From Caldilineaceae bacterium (GTDB lineage Bacteria > Chloroflexota > Anaerolineae > Caldilineales > Caldilineaceae): a DNA stretch of 64,000 nt. Location of the stretch: contig JAHBVH010000049.1 of assembly GCA_019637645.1 (NCBI GenBank), forward strand, positions 1-64,000, given 5' to 3'. Below, one piece after another: positions 1 to 10,177 of this stretch; position 1 is the stretch's first letter; each line of letters starts with the position of its first letter. Both the position numbers and the translations under genes were made by a program. The notes beneath the pieces are model-generated. The model was not told the DNA's origin and did no database searches. It worked only from the letters and a program-made list of their open reading frames with translations.

Positions 1-1289
1 GTAGTATCGACCAAGAACATGCGGCCCGGTTGCAGGCGGCTCTTGTAGAGAATATTCTCGGCGGGGATCTCCAGCACGCCCACTTCCGAGGCCATGACAA
101 CCATGTCGTCTTTGGTCACATAGTAGCGCGAGGGGCGTAGCCCGTTGCGATCCAACACCGCGCCGACCACGCTGCCATCGGTAAAGACAATCGACGCCGG
201 TCCATCCCACGGCTCCATGAGGGTGCTGTGATATTCGTAGAAGGCTTTCTTGGCATCGCTCATGCTTTCGTGGTTAGACCACGGCTCGGGGATCATCATC
301 ATCACGGCGTGGGGCAAGGAGCGCCCACTTAAGTGGAGGAACTCCAGGCAGTTGTCAAAACGGGCGCTATCGCTTCCATCGGGATCGACAACTTGGGTTG
401 TCACTTTGGCGATATCGGGGCCAAAGAGGTCGGTATAGAGTGATGGTTGACGCGCATACATCCAGTTTTCATTGCCGCGTACCGTGTTGATCTCGCCGTT
501 GTGGATCAAATAGCGATTCGGGTGGGCCCGATCCCAGCTTGGGAACGTATTGGTGCTAAAGCGGGAGTGAACAATCCCAATGGCGCTCTCTACATCTGGA
601 TCAATGAGGTCGGGATAGTAGCTCTCTACTTGCTCGGACATTAACATGCCCTTGTAGACGATGGTGCGGCTCGAGAGGCTGGCGATGTAAAAAAGTTTGC
701 CCTGCTGGTTGTGGTTGTTATAGCGGATGTACTGTTCGGCTTGTTTGCGGATGACGTAGAGTTTGCGCTCAAAGGCGAGGGTATCGCTGCCGATGAGGGC
801 GGTGGGGTTGCGGCCAATGAAGACTTGGCGCATAAAGGGCTCGGCACCTTTGGCCGTTTCGCCAAGTAGGCTGTTGTCTGTGGGGACGTTGCGCCAGCCT
901 AAGACGGTCTGCCCTTCCGCGCGCACAATTTCTTCAAAATGCTGCTCAAAATGGTGGCGCAACTCGGCATCTTGGGGTAAGTACATCATACCTACCCCAT
1001 ATTCTCCGTTGGCGGGTAGTGAAAACCTCTCTTCCGCCGCAACCCGCCCAAAGAATTTGTGGGGTAGCTGGAGTAAGATGCCCGCACCATCGCCCGTATT
1101 CGCTTCGCTGCCACAAGCGCCGCGGTGGCTCAGATGCTCCAAGACCGTTAGCGCTTGGCGGACAATGGCGTTCGATTTCTTCCCTTTGACATTGACAACA
1201 AAGCCAACCCCACAAGCATCATGCTCATATTGGGGGTCGTACAACCCTTGTTTCGGCGGCAACCCAATGAATTTTTGTGTACTCGCCAT
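1..1289 (-). CDS. gltB: glutamate synthase large subunit, N-terminal part (runs off the window)
   Basis: About 429 N-terminal residues of ferredoxin- or NADPH-type glutamate synthase are visible; the rest lies beyond base 1. The enzyme makes glutamate from glutamine and 2-oxoglutarate. The start at 1289 is supported by a GAAGGAGAG Shine-Dalgarno 8 nt upstream. The protein begins [19 protein letters not shown], and HDACGVGFV places Cys26 as the Ntn-type amidotransferase nucleophile after a 25-residue propeptide, as is usual in GltB. Further family signatures are [39 protein letters not shown] and [14 protein letters not shown], all from the glutaminase domain. It is transcribed away from the glycosyltransferase cluster across an intergenic stretch of about 1 kb. 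GltB is certain; the electron donor type cannot be told from this part. Confidence 0.95.
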   Translation of the reverse strand, partial: MASTQKFIGLPPKQGLYDPQYEHDACGVGFVVNVKGKKSNAIVRQALTVLEHLSHRGACGSEANTGDGAGILLQLPHKFFGRVAAEERFSLPANGEYGVGMMYLPQDAELRHHFEQHFEEIVRAEGQTVLGWRNVPTDNSLLGETAKGAEPFMRQVFIGRNPTALIGSDTLAFERKLYVIRKQAEQYIRYNNHNQQGKLFYIASLSSRTIVYKGMLMSEQVESYYPDLIDPDVESAIGIVHSRFSTNTFPSWDRAHPNRYLIHNGEINTVRGNENWMYARQPSLYTDLFGPDIAKVTTQVVDPDGSDSARFDNCLEFLHLSGRSLPHAVMMMIPEPWSNHESMSDAKKAFYEYHSTLMEPWDGPASIVFTDGSVVGAVLDRNGLRPSRYYVTKDDMVVMASEVGVLEIPAENILYKSRLQPGRMFLVDT

Positions 1290-2395
1290 AGCGCTCTCCT
1301 TCGCGTTCTCTGATCAGTCACAAATTCCCAATGCTCACAACTGCTGCCGTTGGCACAACGCTTGCCCTCTCTCAACCGGTTTGTCAAAAGCATAAAGACT
1401 GGCCGAAATTGGGTAGCTCATTTGATTTCCGCCCTGAACAAGCCGGAAGTGGGCTCCAGAAAACCTCGGATTTGCCAAGGAAACGGAAAATAAAGCAGCA
1501 CTTGGGAGCGTAATGATTGGCACTCATTCGACGATGCGCGTTTCTACGCGTGGGCCACTATCCTGCCGCCCGCTGTTCACGCGTGGTCCAATGAGCCATG
1601 CTTTTACGCCTGTAATCGACAGACTTAGGCTTAGCTGCTGCGCTATGACCATAGGCTGGTTTGCGCGCGGTCGCCAAGCGGCTTACCAAATGGGTGTAAA
1701 TTGATGCCCGACTGGGTAAAACTGGCTTTGCACAACCGCTTGCATTACACAACTTGCCCTACAAAGGCTGTGTACGATGGCTTAGATTTAGGGTATACAA
1801 AAAAGGGCAGCCAAGGTGATAAGCCACCCCAGCCACCCTACATCGCGTGGCAAAGATATCATTGTATATTCCCGGGGACGCCAGTTGGGTATCAAGGCTG
1901 CCGCGTGCAGCCCTTCAATGGCTGTATCACCCCAATCATAGGTAATTGATTCGCAGCACAGGTCGAGCTTTACCTACAATTAGGCATACGGCCTTTTATT
2001 ATAAGTATATAATTTATAATTGTAAATATTGTGAAATTATACACGAATTACCAATTCTATAGCAAAAGAAATCTACGCACAAATTGGAATACCGGTGCGC
2101 GACTATTTACCCGCGCGTTGGTTAAGCAGAGGGCTTCTCAATCTGTGACACTTTTTTGATTTCACCCAAAGAGCGTTATGATAGGAAGGGTAGACCAAGA
2201 TTTGAGTGTTGATTGTGGAAAACCGATTTGCCAATTCATGGCTAGCCGCTGGTTCGTTGGAAAACGAGTCGGCTGCTGGTACGCGTTTTTGCGTACGCTG
2301 GTTTGGCGCGGTTCGACCCTGCCGCAGATGTTTTCAGGTGCCTAGCTATTTGCAAGACCGCCGTGGCAGGATTGAAGTTTGAAGGGTTTGTCTCT
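1290..2395. other. intergenic region between divergent gltB and the glycosyltransferase cluster
   Basis: About 1.1 kb without a convincing gene. The half next to gltB has ordinary base composition. A block near 1985-2050 is markedly AT-rich, with several TATAAT-like words such as 2008-2013 but no good -35 partner. The short reading frames here lack Shine-Dalgarno sites, family resemblance or coherent composition. I see no tRNA, riboswitch or strong hairpin. It probably carries the promoters of both divergent units. Confidence 0.5.
2155..2182 (+). promoter_or_regulatory. possible sigma70-type promoter for the GT39 cluster
   Basis: TTTGAT at 2155-2160 and TATGAT at 2177-2182 are 16 bp apart, about 215 bp upstream of the chosen start of the first glycosyltransferase. 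It is a pattern match only; the -35 element is imperfect. Confidence 0.3.
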
Positions 2396-4768
2396 GTGCA
2401 GAGTGCTTCATTGCTACGCCGCCGTTGGTTACGCTACTCGGTCATCGCGGCTAGCCTATTCATCCTCCTCCTGGTTGCTTTTTGGTTACGCTGGCGCTTT
2501 ATCCGTCAAGTTAGTTTGGATGTTGATGAATTTACGACCCTGTGGGCCGCACGACGGATTCTAGAGACGGGCCTGCCCAGCATGCCCAGCGGTGTGATCT
2601 ACACACGCGGTTTGCTCAACATGTATATTACAGCCCTCTTTGGCGCGCTGGGCGGCCTGACCTACACCGTGGGCCGGCTGCCCAGTCTTTTCTTCGGCCT
2701 GGCGACGCTGCTCACCGTTTTCTGGATCGGGCGGCGAGGGTGGGATAGCCGGGTGGGGTGGTTGGTCGCGGTGGCCTTGACTTTCATCCCCGAAGTGGTG
2801 AAATGGGATAGCAGTGCCCGGTTTTATGCCCAATTGGTCTTTTTTACCCTATTGACGGTGTGGAGCGCCTTTGCTTTGGCGCGTCTGCCCGCGGCACCCA
2901 CCGTAGCCCCGCGTCGTCTCTGGTGGCTACATCTCCGCTTTGCCCTCTTTTTTGTGCTGGCGCTCTTTTCTCAAGAAGAAACTATTCTCCTCTATCCGGC
3001 CTTGATCGTAGGGCTGTGGTGGTGGCGTGGTTGGCGCTACTTTTTGCAGCCTGCGGCCTTGGTGGCCCAAGGGCTCTGTCTCTTGGCCATGGTGGCGCGC
3101 TATCTCTTTGAAATTGTGGGCCAGCCGGGCTATTTTACGGCGGTACAGACGCACAAAAGCTATATCGATCCGGCGATTAGTTGGTATGCCATCGACCAAC
3201 TTTTTCTCCCGCTGTTGCCCCAACTCTGGCTCTTTTTTCTACCCTTGGCATTAGGCGTTACGGTGGTGCAACTGCACCGGGTTGGTTGGCGTCCACCGCG
3301 CCTCTCCTTATTTCATCAAGCGACGCTCTTCTTCCTCTTGGAATTTTTGATCGTTGCCTTTTTCTTACTCTTTGTGGTGGGGATTGACTGGCACGATAAA
3401 CGTTTTGGGTTGATGATTCAGCCGTGGTGGCTACTGGCTGGGGCGGCTGGGGCGATTTGGCTCATCGACCGCGTCTCCACCCATTGGCTTTGGCGCGGGT
3501 TAACCTTGGTTGTCCTAACGCTCCTCATCGTTCAGCCCCTTTTGCCCAGGGCGCAACGGCTGGCCATGCGTCCTGGCGAAGGGTATGATGATGTCTTTGC
3601 CTATGTCGCGGCCAATCGCCAGCCTGAGGATGTGGTGATGACACCGCAACCGCCGGTCTGTGTCTTTATCTTACGCGAGTCGTGTGACTATTATGCACGC
3701 GCACGCGACTACGAACCCTATGTGATCGAACAAAATGGGGTGCTAGTCGATCGCTGGTCGGGCGCGCGCCTCTTGGACTCAGCTGCCCAGTTGGAGACGG
3801 TCATTCGCCAAGCGCCGCGCGTCTGGTTGGTCACCGACCGCGAACGGCTGGCGCGGCGCTACGATGGTGATTTTTTGCGCATGGTCGTCGAACAATTTGA
3901 TGTTGCCTACGTCGAACGCGATGTGCTGGCCTTGGTGACCAAGGGCTGGCATGAACCGCCAGTCTATACCGTAAAACGAACACCCAGCCAGCCAATCCAG
4001 TTAGGGCCCATGCAACTGCTCAACTGGGAGCGGACTCAGCCCACCGCGGATCATCGGCTGCAAGCCATGCTCTTTTGGCAATTGACTGCGGCCATTCGCG
4101 AGCCGATTCACACCTCCTTGCAGTTGGTGCGTGCCGATGGCGCGCGGCTGACCCAAGCCGACAGCGCCCCGACCGATGGCTTGGTGGCCACCGATGATCG
4201 GCCAACAACGCCCTTGCCCGATTACAAAGTGATGATCCTGCCTGAGACACTGGCGCCGGGCCGCTATCGCTTGGAAGTAGTGGCCTATGCGGTCGCGACC
4301 CGTTCGCCGCTCGCCGATCCCGTGGCGATTGAGTGGTTTACCGTTGGCCCACCACCGGCTGTGCCAACTTATCCTACTAATGCCCAGTGGCAGGCCGGGT
4401 TGCAACTGCAAGGCTATGATGCCCTGCCAGCGACCCTGACTGCGAATAGCTCATTTACCCTGCGCTTGGTTTGGTCAACGACTACCACGTTGGTAGATAA
4501 TTACACGGCCTTTGTCCACTTGATCGGGCCCGATGGGGCTATTGTGGCCCAAAGTGACCGGCAACCCCTGGCTGGCTTTTATCCAACGGCCGGTTGGGTG
4601 GTCGATGATGTGGTTGAGGATTTCTATTCAATTACGTTGCCAGCCGCCTTGGCCGCGGGTGACTATCGCCTCTTGGTTGGTTGGTATCAACCCGCAACAG
4701 GCGAGCGTCTCCCTTTGGCCGATGGCCGTGATGCGCTGGAAATGGCGCAATGGATCGTACAGGAATGA
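2396..4768 (+). CDS. GT39-like membrane glycosyltransferase 1 with C-terminal beta-sandwich domains
   Basis: A polytopic membrane protein of about 790 residues resembling the ArnT/PMT (GT39) fold. Such enzymes transfer a sugar from a polyprenyl-phosphate donor on the outer face of the membrane. The first helix is followed by VDEFTTLWAARR near residue 43, the acidic motif of the first external loop. Helices continue to about residue 400. A soluble region with a conserved CDYYA segment and RWSGARLL follows, then two beta-sandwich-like repeats; the last carries NYTAFVHLIGPDG and PLAGFYPTAGW. The frame is open from TTG 2303, but I prefer GTG 2396. It has GAAGGG 9 nt upstream and gives the same N-terminal layout as the closest paralogue at 15173. 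The next gene starts 24 bp downstream. Acceptor and sugar are unknown. Confidence 0.8.
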   Translation: MQSASLLRRRWLRYSVIAASLFILLLVAFWLRWRFIRQVSLDVDEFTTLWAARRILETGLPSMPSGVIYTRGLLNMYITALFGALGGLTYTVGRLPSLFFGLATLLTVFWIGRRGWDSRVGWLVAVALTFIPEVVKWDSSARFYAQLVFFTLLTVWSAFALARLPAAPTVAPRRLWWLHLRFALFFVLALFSQEETILLYPALIVGLWWWRGWRYFLQPAALVAQGLCLLAMVARYLFEIVGQPGYFTAVQTHKSYIDPAISWYAIDQLFLPLLPQLWLFFLPLALGVTVVQLHRVGWRPPRLSLFHQATLFFLLEFLIVAFFLLFVVGIDWHDKRFGLMIQPWWLLAGAAGAIWLIDRVSTHWLWRGLTLVVLTLLIVQPLLPRAQRLAMRPGEGYDDVFAYVAANRQPEDVVMTPQPPVCVFILRESCDYYARARDYEPYVIEQNGVLVDRWSGARLLDSAAQLETVIRQAPRVWLVTDRERLARRYDGDFLRMVVEQFDVAYVERDVLALVTKGWHEPPVYTVKRTPSQPIQLGPMQLLNWERTQPTADHRLQAMLFWQLTAAIREPIHTSLQLVRADGARLTQADSAPTDGLVATDDRPTTPLPDYKVMILPETLAPGRYRLEVVAYAVATRSPLADPVAIEWFTVGPPPAVPTYPTNAQWQAGLQLQGYDALPATLTANSSFTLRLVWSTTTTLVDNYTAFVHLIGPDGAIVAQSDRQPLAGFYPTAGWVVDDVVEDFYSITLPAALAAGDYRLLVGWYQPATGERLPLADGRDALEMAQWIVQE

Positions 4769-4792
4769 CAGTGTAAGAATGACGGTGTTCCT

Positions 4793-7312
4793 ATGAGTGC
4801 GCAATCGACAAAAGCGCCGTGGTGGATCGGGGTAGCGTTGGCTTTGCTCCTCCTGATCAACGTCAGCGCCCATCTCTATTGGCTGGGCCAGAATGTGGTC
4901 CTGATTGGGCGTGACGCGAGTGGGCATTTAGAGCGTACCGCCCAAATCGCCACCTTGTTGCGCCAGATCTCGCCGCAGACGCTCTTTCAAGCGTTGACCT
5001 ACCATGACTATCGCCCACCCGCGCTATATCTCTTTGCCCAGCCTTTCTACCAGAGCTTTGGCCACAACATGGACAGCGCGCAGTTGACCAATGTGTTTTT
5101 GATGGCGTTGATTTTGCTATTGACCTATGGGCTAGCTGTGCAGATTGTCCGGCCTGTGGTGGCCCTCCTGGCCGTGGCGATGACCGCTTTTCTCCCGATC
5201 CTGATGGGGATGTCGCGCCTTTTCTACACGGAGAACTTCCTCACCGCGGTGTTTCTGCTCAATCTGCTGGCTTTGGTCAAAGGGAATGGCTTTCAGCGTC
5301 GGGGCTGGGCGCTGGTGTGGGGAATCACGTTGGGGCTCGCCCTGTTGGTCAAATGGACGGCACCCATTTACCTCTTGCTGCCAACGCTTTGGGTGCTGCG
5401 CGCCGAGGTACAGACCCGTTGGTCTGCTTATCGGGCTAGGCAGCCCCAATCTTTGGGGCACTATCTTCCGCTCCAGTGGCGATCCTTACTCGTGGCCGCG
5501 GTGGGCGCGTTGGTCATCACCCTGGCGGTCTACCTGCCCAACCAAGCGCTGATCCGCACCTTTTTCTTGGGCGACTGGATTGCCGTTGGCTGGTTTTGCT
5601 TGTTGACCTGCTGTTTCTACAGCTATACCCGCCCTGTGTCGGTGGTGACAAATGTGGTGACTGCGTTGGTCCTGGGTGTAGCGCTAGCCAGCTTTTGGTA
5701 TTTGCCCCGCATCGATTTTCTCACGCGTTTGAATGACGTGGCCTTTGGCACGGACCGGGGTACCCAAGAAGCCTTTGACCCTTGGCGGTTAACCAACTAT
5801 ACCCGCTATTTTGCCTTTCTGGTGCGCGAACATTTGGGCTTGCTGGCTGCTCTCTTGATCCTACCGGCGGGGCTCTTGCCCTGGCTGGGGCGCAGCCGCG
5901 GTTGGCGAACGGCCCGGCCCGGGATTGTCTTGTTATGGAGCGTGCTGCTTTCTACCTATGTGTTCCTCGCCCCTTTGGCTCAAGCCACTGAGCGCAATTT
6001 AGCGCCCATCCTGCCCATCATCGCCATCTTAGTCGCCGATGCTCTCCGCGCCTATCCCCGTTGGTTGGGGGTGAGCCTGGGGATCGCCTGGGTGGGGCTG
6101 CTGGCCTTTCAATTTGGCCTCTACACCTTTGATGCTGGTGCTCCTCTGCAACAGCGTACGGCTAGCCTCTGGGCCCAAAGCGAATATTTGGTCCAACCGG
6201 CCACCGGTGTGACCGATCCGGGCTACTGGATCGCACCCGATATCTTTGCTACGCTCCTCGAAACGACCGCCCAAAATGGCGAATTTCCTGCTGACAAACC
6301 GGTGACCCTGGGCATGTTGATCGACAATTGGGAGATCCACCGGGGCTCCTTTCGCTATCTGTTGGCCGAACAGCAACTGCCCATCGAACTCATGGCGCTG
6401 ACGGAAAGCGGCAGCCGGGGTTGGAGCGAGATGATGGCGAATCAGTGGGTGCTGCTCAAAGATGGCGATAATAGCGAAGTGGCCCCACCAGGGCAAGCGC
6501 TCCTCCAGCGGCTGGCGGCGGGGGATCCTCTTTTTACCGCGCTCTACCAGGTGGTGAAGCGTTATCCGTTGCCAAATGGCGAAACGGCTTCGCTCTACTA
6601 TCGGGCTGTCGGCTCGCCCCGCCCCCAAGCTTTCCCCGTCATCTTAATTGAAACGGCCAAGCTCGCCGACGCAATCAATGACTGGTGGAGCCCCGGCGCA
6701 ACGCTCTTCTTCTCCAACCCCGATGTCGCCACTTGGGTCGGCATTCATGATCTGGTGGCCGATCGCATTGTGGTGGCCCAAGCGCCTACCGATTCTGTCG
6801 AGAGCTTGCTGGCCGACGCCACCGGCCTTATTTTTGCAGTGACCCGCTACGATACCCAGCAAGTGCAGGATGCGCTTGAGTTGACGAGCGATTATGTAGA
6901 GGAGATTGGCGATGGTGAGTTTCGGCTCACCGTTTTCTGGCGTTCCGACCAATCACTGGCGCCGTTGCCTGTGGCTGCTGATTGGGGCGATGTTCAGATC
7001 ACTGGCCTGCGCACTACCGCGCCGCTAGTGGCTGGGCAAGTCTTACCAGTGCTGTTGACGGCACAGGGCCAGACCGATGGTGTGCGTAAAGCTTCGGTGC
7101 GTCTACTCGATGAGCGCGGCACGGTCGTCGCCCAAGCCGATACAGCGCTTACCCCCGAGCTGCGGGTAATGCTCTTTGCCCCGCTGGCGCGCACCCCTGG
7201 CATCTATACCATTGCGGTCATTCTTTATGATCCTAACACGCTCGCACCCTTCTTGGATGAAACCCAACAAGAATTGGTGCCCTTGGCCCCGATCCAAATG
7301 GTCGCGCCGTAG
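4793..7312 (+). CDS. GT39-like membrane glycosyltransferase 2
   Basis: 839 residues. An N-terminal helix is followed by the external-loop acidic motif GRDASGHLERTAQ (Asp near residue 41), then about ten more hydrophobic segments to roughly residue 450. This is a GT39/PMT_2-like layout. SRLFYTENFLTAVFLLNLLA and LALLVKWTAP match the conserved loop helices of the family. The C-terminal half is extracytoplasmic and ends in one beta-sandwich-like repeat, with VRLLDERGTVVAQAD near residue 770. It therefore has one fewer such repeat than most of its neighbours. It lies 24 bp after gene 1, probably in the same transcript. A 226-bp gap with a small palindrome separates it from gene 3. Substrate unknown. 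Confidence 0.78.
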   Translation: MSAQSTKAPWWIGVALALLLLINVSAHLYWLGQNVVLIGRDASGHLERTAQIATLLRQISPQTLFQALTYHDYRPPALYLFAQPFYQSFGHNMDSAQLTNVFLMALILLLTYGLAVQIVRPVVALLAVAMTAFLPILMGMSRLFYTENFLTAVFLLNLLALVKGNGFQRRGWALVWGITLGLALLVKWTAPIYLLLPTLWVLRAEVQTRWSAYRARQPQSLGHYLPLQWRSLLVAAVGALVITLAVYLPNQALIRTFFLGDWIAVGWFCLLTCCFYSYTRPVSVVTNVVTALVLGVALASFWYLPRIDFLTRLNDVAFGTDRGTQEAFDPWRLTNYTRYFAFLVREHLGLLAALLILPAGLLPWLGRSRGWRTARPGIVLLWSVLLSTYVFLAPLAQATERNLAPILPIIAILVADALRAYPRWLGVSLGIAWVGLLAFQFGLYTFDAGAPLQQRTASLWAQSEYLVQPATGVTDPGYWIAPDIFATLLETTAQNGEFPADKPVTLGMLIDNWEIHRGSFRYLLAEQQLPIELMALTESGSRGWSEMMANQWVLLKDGDNSEVAPPGQALLQRLAAGDPLFTALYQVVKRYPLPNGETASLYYRAVGSPRPQAFPVILIETAKLADAINDWWSPGATLFFSNPDVATWVGIHDLVADRIVVAQAPTDSVESLLADATGLIFAVTRYDTQQVQDALELTSDYVEEIGDGEFRLTVFWRSDQSLAPLPVAADWGDVQITGLRTTAPLVAGQVLPVLLTAQGQTDGVRKASVRLLDERGTVVAQADTALTPELRVMLFAPLARTPGIYTIAVILYDPNTLAPFLDETQQELVPLAPIQMVAP

Positions 7313-7395
7313 CTGGCCCCGGCGGATTGCTGTCGGGGTGACCGCTTATGGTTTCGCGGTGCTAGGTTGGGCTGACGCTTGGCGTTTCGTGACGC

Positions 7396-7416
7396 AAATG
7401 GTATGCTATACCATTT
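7396..7416. repeat. 9-bp palindrome in the gap between GT genes 2 and 3
   Basis: AAATGGTAT (7396-7404) and ATACCATTT (7408-7416) form a perfect stem with a three-base loop. There is no long T-run after it, so it may be a weak terminator, an operator or a processing site. It lies in the only sizeable gap (7313-7538) inside the six-gene array; otherwise that gap holds nothing I recognise. Confidence 0.4.
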
Positions 7417-7538
7417 TATGCATACAGCAATCGCGTGCTGTCGGAAAGGGCAGCCCACGGCTAGGTGATCGATGCCAAGCGCCTTTGAAGCGCAGGTATC
7501 AGATCAAGATGAAGTTGTTATCATGAGTATGAACAAGA

Positions 7539-10163
7539 ATGCTTAATCGAAGATTACTGTTGACTTTGCTGCTCATTACCCTGGTGAGCCACCTGACCTT
7601 GCTTGTCTCCTTGCCCCAAAGTGTACAACTGGTTGGTATCTTGCTGTTCACGGGCCTGATCCCTGGCGTATTATGGGTGGAATGGCTGGTTGGTCGTAGT
7701 AAAGCGCCGCCACCCCTGACTGAGTATCTGTTGTACGCCATTGGCCTTGCCTACAGCAATCTGATCATTCTGATGCTGTTGGTGCACTATCTGCCGGGGC
7801 CGGTAGCGGTTTGGCAGACCCTGGTTGCCTTTGACGGTGTCACCTTGGTGCTTTGGCTGCTCTTGCTGCGTGGCGCTGAGCAAGTACCACCTGTGGCGGT
7901 CGCCGAGCCCACATTGATCGCAGCGGATGGCGAGGCTGCGCCCCAACTGCCGTGGCGCGGTTGGATTGTGGTGGGTGGCTTGGTGTTGTTGCTAGTCGGC
8001 GGCTTTTTCCGTCTCAGCAACCTAGGCTATTCCGAATTTCAAGGTGACGAAGCGCGGGCCGCCCTGCGCGCGGCCGCTGTGATCCAAGGCTATGACGATG
8101 TCCTCTTTATCCACAAAAAGGGGCCGACCGAGATCTTATTGCCGACGGTGAGCTATTCCCTCACCGGCACCCTGACCGAAACGACGGCGCGGCTGCCCTT
8201 TGCTCTGGCGAATTTGGCCGCGCTTTTTGCCATTTGGCTGCTGGGCTGGCGCTTGATCGGCGGGACGCTTGGCGCGCTGGCGGGTTGGGTCGCGGCCTTT
8301 CTCTTGGCCTTTGATGGGTACTGGATCGGTTTTTCGCATATTGTGCAATACCAGAGTATTGTCATTCTGGTTTCAGCATTAGCGGTTTTGCTTGCCTATC
8401 GCTTGCTACGGCGACCTGAAGCCATGGCGCGCTACCTGATCGTGGCTGCGATCTTACTGGCAACCGGTCTGCTCTCGCATTATGAAGCGGCCCAAGCCGC
8501 GGTCCCTGTGGGCTTTTTGCTCTTGGCCTTGCTCTGGCAGCAGCCCCGCCAATGGGCGCGGCTATTGCTGGCAACGATCCCTGCCCTGCTCGTTGGCGCG
8601 ATCTTGCTGGCCGCCTTTTATCTGCCCTTTGTGCTGCACCCCAATTTCCAAGCCACCTACACCTATCTGGTGGATCGGCGGGTGGGCGCGGCCTTTCCCT
8701 ACAATAATTTAGCCGACTTCTTCCTGCGTAGCACGGTCTATAACAGCAGCTACTTTGTCCTGCTCATGATCGCTCTGGTGGTCATTGCCTTGCTGCGCGC
8801 CTATGCACGCTATCTACCCCGCGCCTTGCGTTACCTCGGCATGGCCTTGGTGGTGGCGACGACGGTGCTGGCCTTTTGGCGGCCCACCGCCTTGACTATC
8901 GGTGGCCAGGATTGGATGATCGTACCCTTTGCCTTGGCCTTCCTGCTGGTTTGTTTGCTGCCACGGCTGCGCACCGAAGAGCGCACCCTTTGGCTCTGGT
9001 TTGGCGCACCGCTCTTGATCGCCTTCTTCTTAACGGAGAAACCCCGTACCCATGTCTACATCTTCTTTACGGCCTGGGCCTTACTCGTGGGCATGGTGGT
9101 GGCGCAGGGGTGGCGTAGTTTGCAACAGCGCACGAACCGCCTAGTGGCAGTCAGCGCCGGTGTGTTGACGGTATTGGTGGCGACGGTTGTCTTTGGCAGC
9201 TATGCCTATTGGTACTTTGTCCATACCGAGACCGAAGTCCTCCACACCTGGGAAGCAAGCCACCCCGCTGGCTACTGGGTGCCCTACACCGAGCCCGATG
9301 ACAAGGCCATCTTTGGCTTTCCGCTTGCCAATGGCTGGAAGGTGATAGGCGCGCTCTATGCCCAAGGGGTTATGCAGGGCGATTACGAAACCAACGAGAA
9401 GGAAGCGTGGGTCCCCGCTTGGTATACGCGCGGCCAGCAACGCTGCCAGCGCACGGCCCAATGGTATTTCCAGATCGATAATCTCGAGCCCTTTGCCGAA
9501 GGGGATCGTCTCTATATGGAGCATATCCTGCGCCAGGGCTTTGAAAAGTGGGGCAAGGTGGTGATCAACGGTGACGATCGCATGATCATCTACCAACGGA
9601 CGGGCGCCCAACTGGAATTCCCGTCGCAACAACCAAATGATGCGCTGCCGGTCTACGCCTTGGCTGACTATGCGCCCCGTTTTGACCAAGGGTCGCAGCC
9701 CCAATTCCCGTTGACCTACCCCGAAGTCAATCAACCGATTGGCAACCCGTTGCATATCAACCTGGGTGATGAGATCTGGTTGGAAGGATATGATATTGAC
9801 TATCCCCAGCCGCTGCGCCCCAATGATAGCATTTATCTCACCCTCTATTGGCGGGCCCAAAAGGTGATCACCACGTCGTATAAGGTCTTTAACCAATCCT
9901 ACTATGGCGACGGCACCATGATCGCGCAACAAGATGGCTATCCCGTCTGCGAGACACGCGAAACTTGGCGGTGGGACCCCGGCGAGCTGATCACCGACCA
10001 GTATGAAATTCCGGTGAAGGCCGATGCGCCCGATGGTCTCTATCCTTTCTACACAGGTCTGTATTTGGAAGAGACCTTGGATCGTTTACGCGTCATTGAT
10101 GAAGCGGGCAATGTAATTGGCGATCAGGTCCATCTGACGGACATTCGCGTCGGTGTGGAATAA
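7539..10163 (+). CDS. GT39-like membrane glycosyltransferase 3 with extra N-terminal membrane domain
   Basis: 874 residues, the longest of the array. An additional block of about four helices (residues 1-110) precedes a Pro/Ala linker. The standard GT39-like unit follows: helix, then FQGDEARAALRAAA with the acidic pair near residue 169, and FIHKKGPTEILL. HYEAAQAAVPVGFLLLALLW and the later helices fit the PMT_2 family. The external tail begins after about residue 560 and ends in one beta-sandwich-like repeat (DEIWLEGYDID, then DSIYLTLYWRAQ). The start ATG 7539 has no strong Shine-Dalgarno. The stop is 14 bp from the start of gene 4. The extra membrane block suggests a different donor or partner from its neighbours; that is inference. 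Confidence 0.78.
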   Translation: MLNRRLLLTLLLITLVSHLTLLVSLPQSVQLVGILLFTGLIPGVLWVEWLVGRSKAPPPLTEYLLYAIGLAYSNLIILMLLVHYLPGPVAVWQTLVAFDGVTLVLWLLLLRGAEQVPPVAVAEPTLIAADGEAAPQLPWRGWIVVGGLVLLLVGGFFRLSNLGYSEFQGDEARAALRAAAVIQGYDDVLFIHKKGPTEILLPTVSYSLTGTLTETTARLPFALANLAALFAIWLLGWRLIGGTLGALAGWVAAFLLAFDGYWIGFSHIVQYQSIVILVSALAVLLAYRLLRRPEAMARYLIVAAILLATGLLSHYEAAQAAVPVGFLLLALLWQQPRQWARLLLATIPALLVGAILLAAFYLPFVLHPNFQATYTYLVDRRVGAAFPYNNLADFFLRSTVYNSSYFVLLMIALVVIALLRAYARYLPRALRYLGMALVVATTVLAFWRPTALTIGGQDWMIVPFALAFLLVCLLPRLRTEERTLWLWFGAPLLIAFFLTEKPRTHVYIFFTAWALLVGMVVAQGWRSLQQRTNRLVAVSAGVLTVLVATVVFGSYAYWYFVHTETEVLHTWEASHPAGYWVPYTEPDDKAIFGFPLANGWKVIGALYAQGVMQGDYETNEKEAWVPAWYTRGQQRCQRTAQWYFQIDNLEPFAEGDRLYMEHILRQGFEKWGKVVINGDDRMIIYQRTGAQLEFPSQQPNDALPVYALADYAPRFDQGSQPQFPLTYPEVNQPIGNPLHINLGDEIWLEGYDIDYPQPLRPNDSIYLTLYWRAQKVITTSYKVFNQSYYGDGTMIAQQDGYPVCETRETWRWDPGELITDQYEIPVKADAPDGLYPFYTGLYLEETLDRLRVIDEAGNVIGDQVHLTDIRVGVE

Positions 10164-10177
10164 GCAAGGATGGGTAG

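Noticed and set aside
250..1395. Several reading frames on the plus strand over the gltB region
   Set aside because: They lie opposite the certain gltB frame and have no Shine-Dalgarno or family resemblance.
1985..2050. AT-rich block as replication origin
   Set aside because: No DnaA-box cluster and no dnaA/dnaN neighbours; it is probably just promoter-rich intergenic DNA.
9141..9932. 263-codon frame on the minus strand
   Set aside because: It is antisense to the tail of GT gene 3; its composition follows from the codon bias of that gene.
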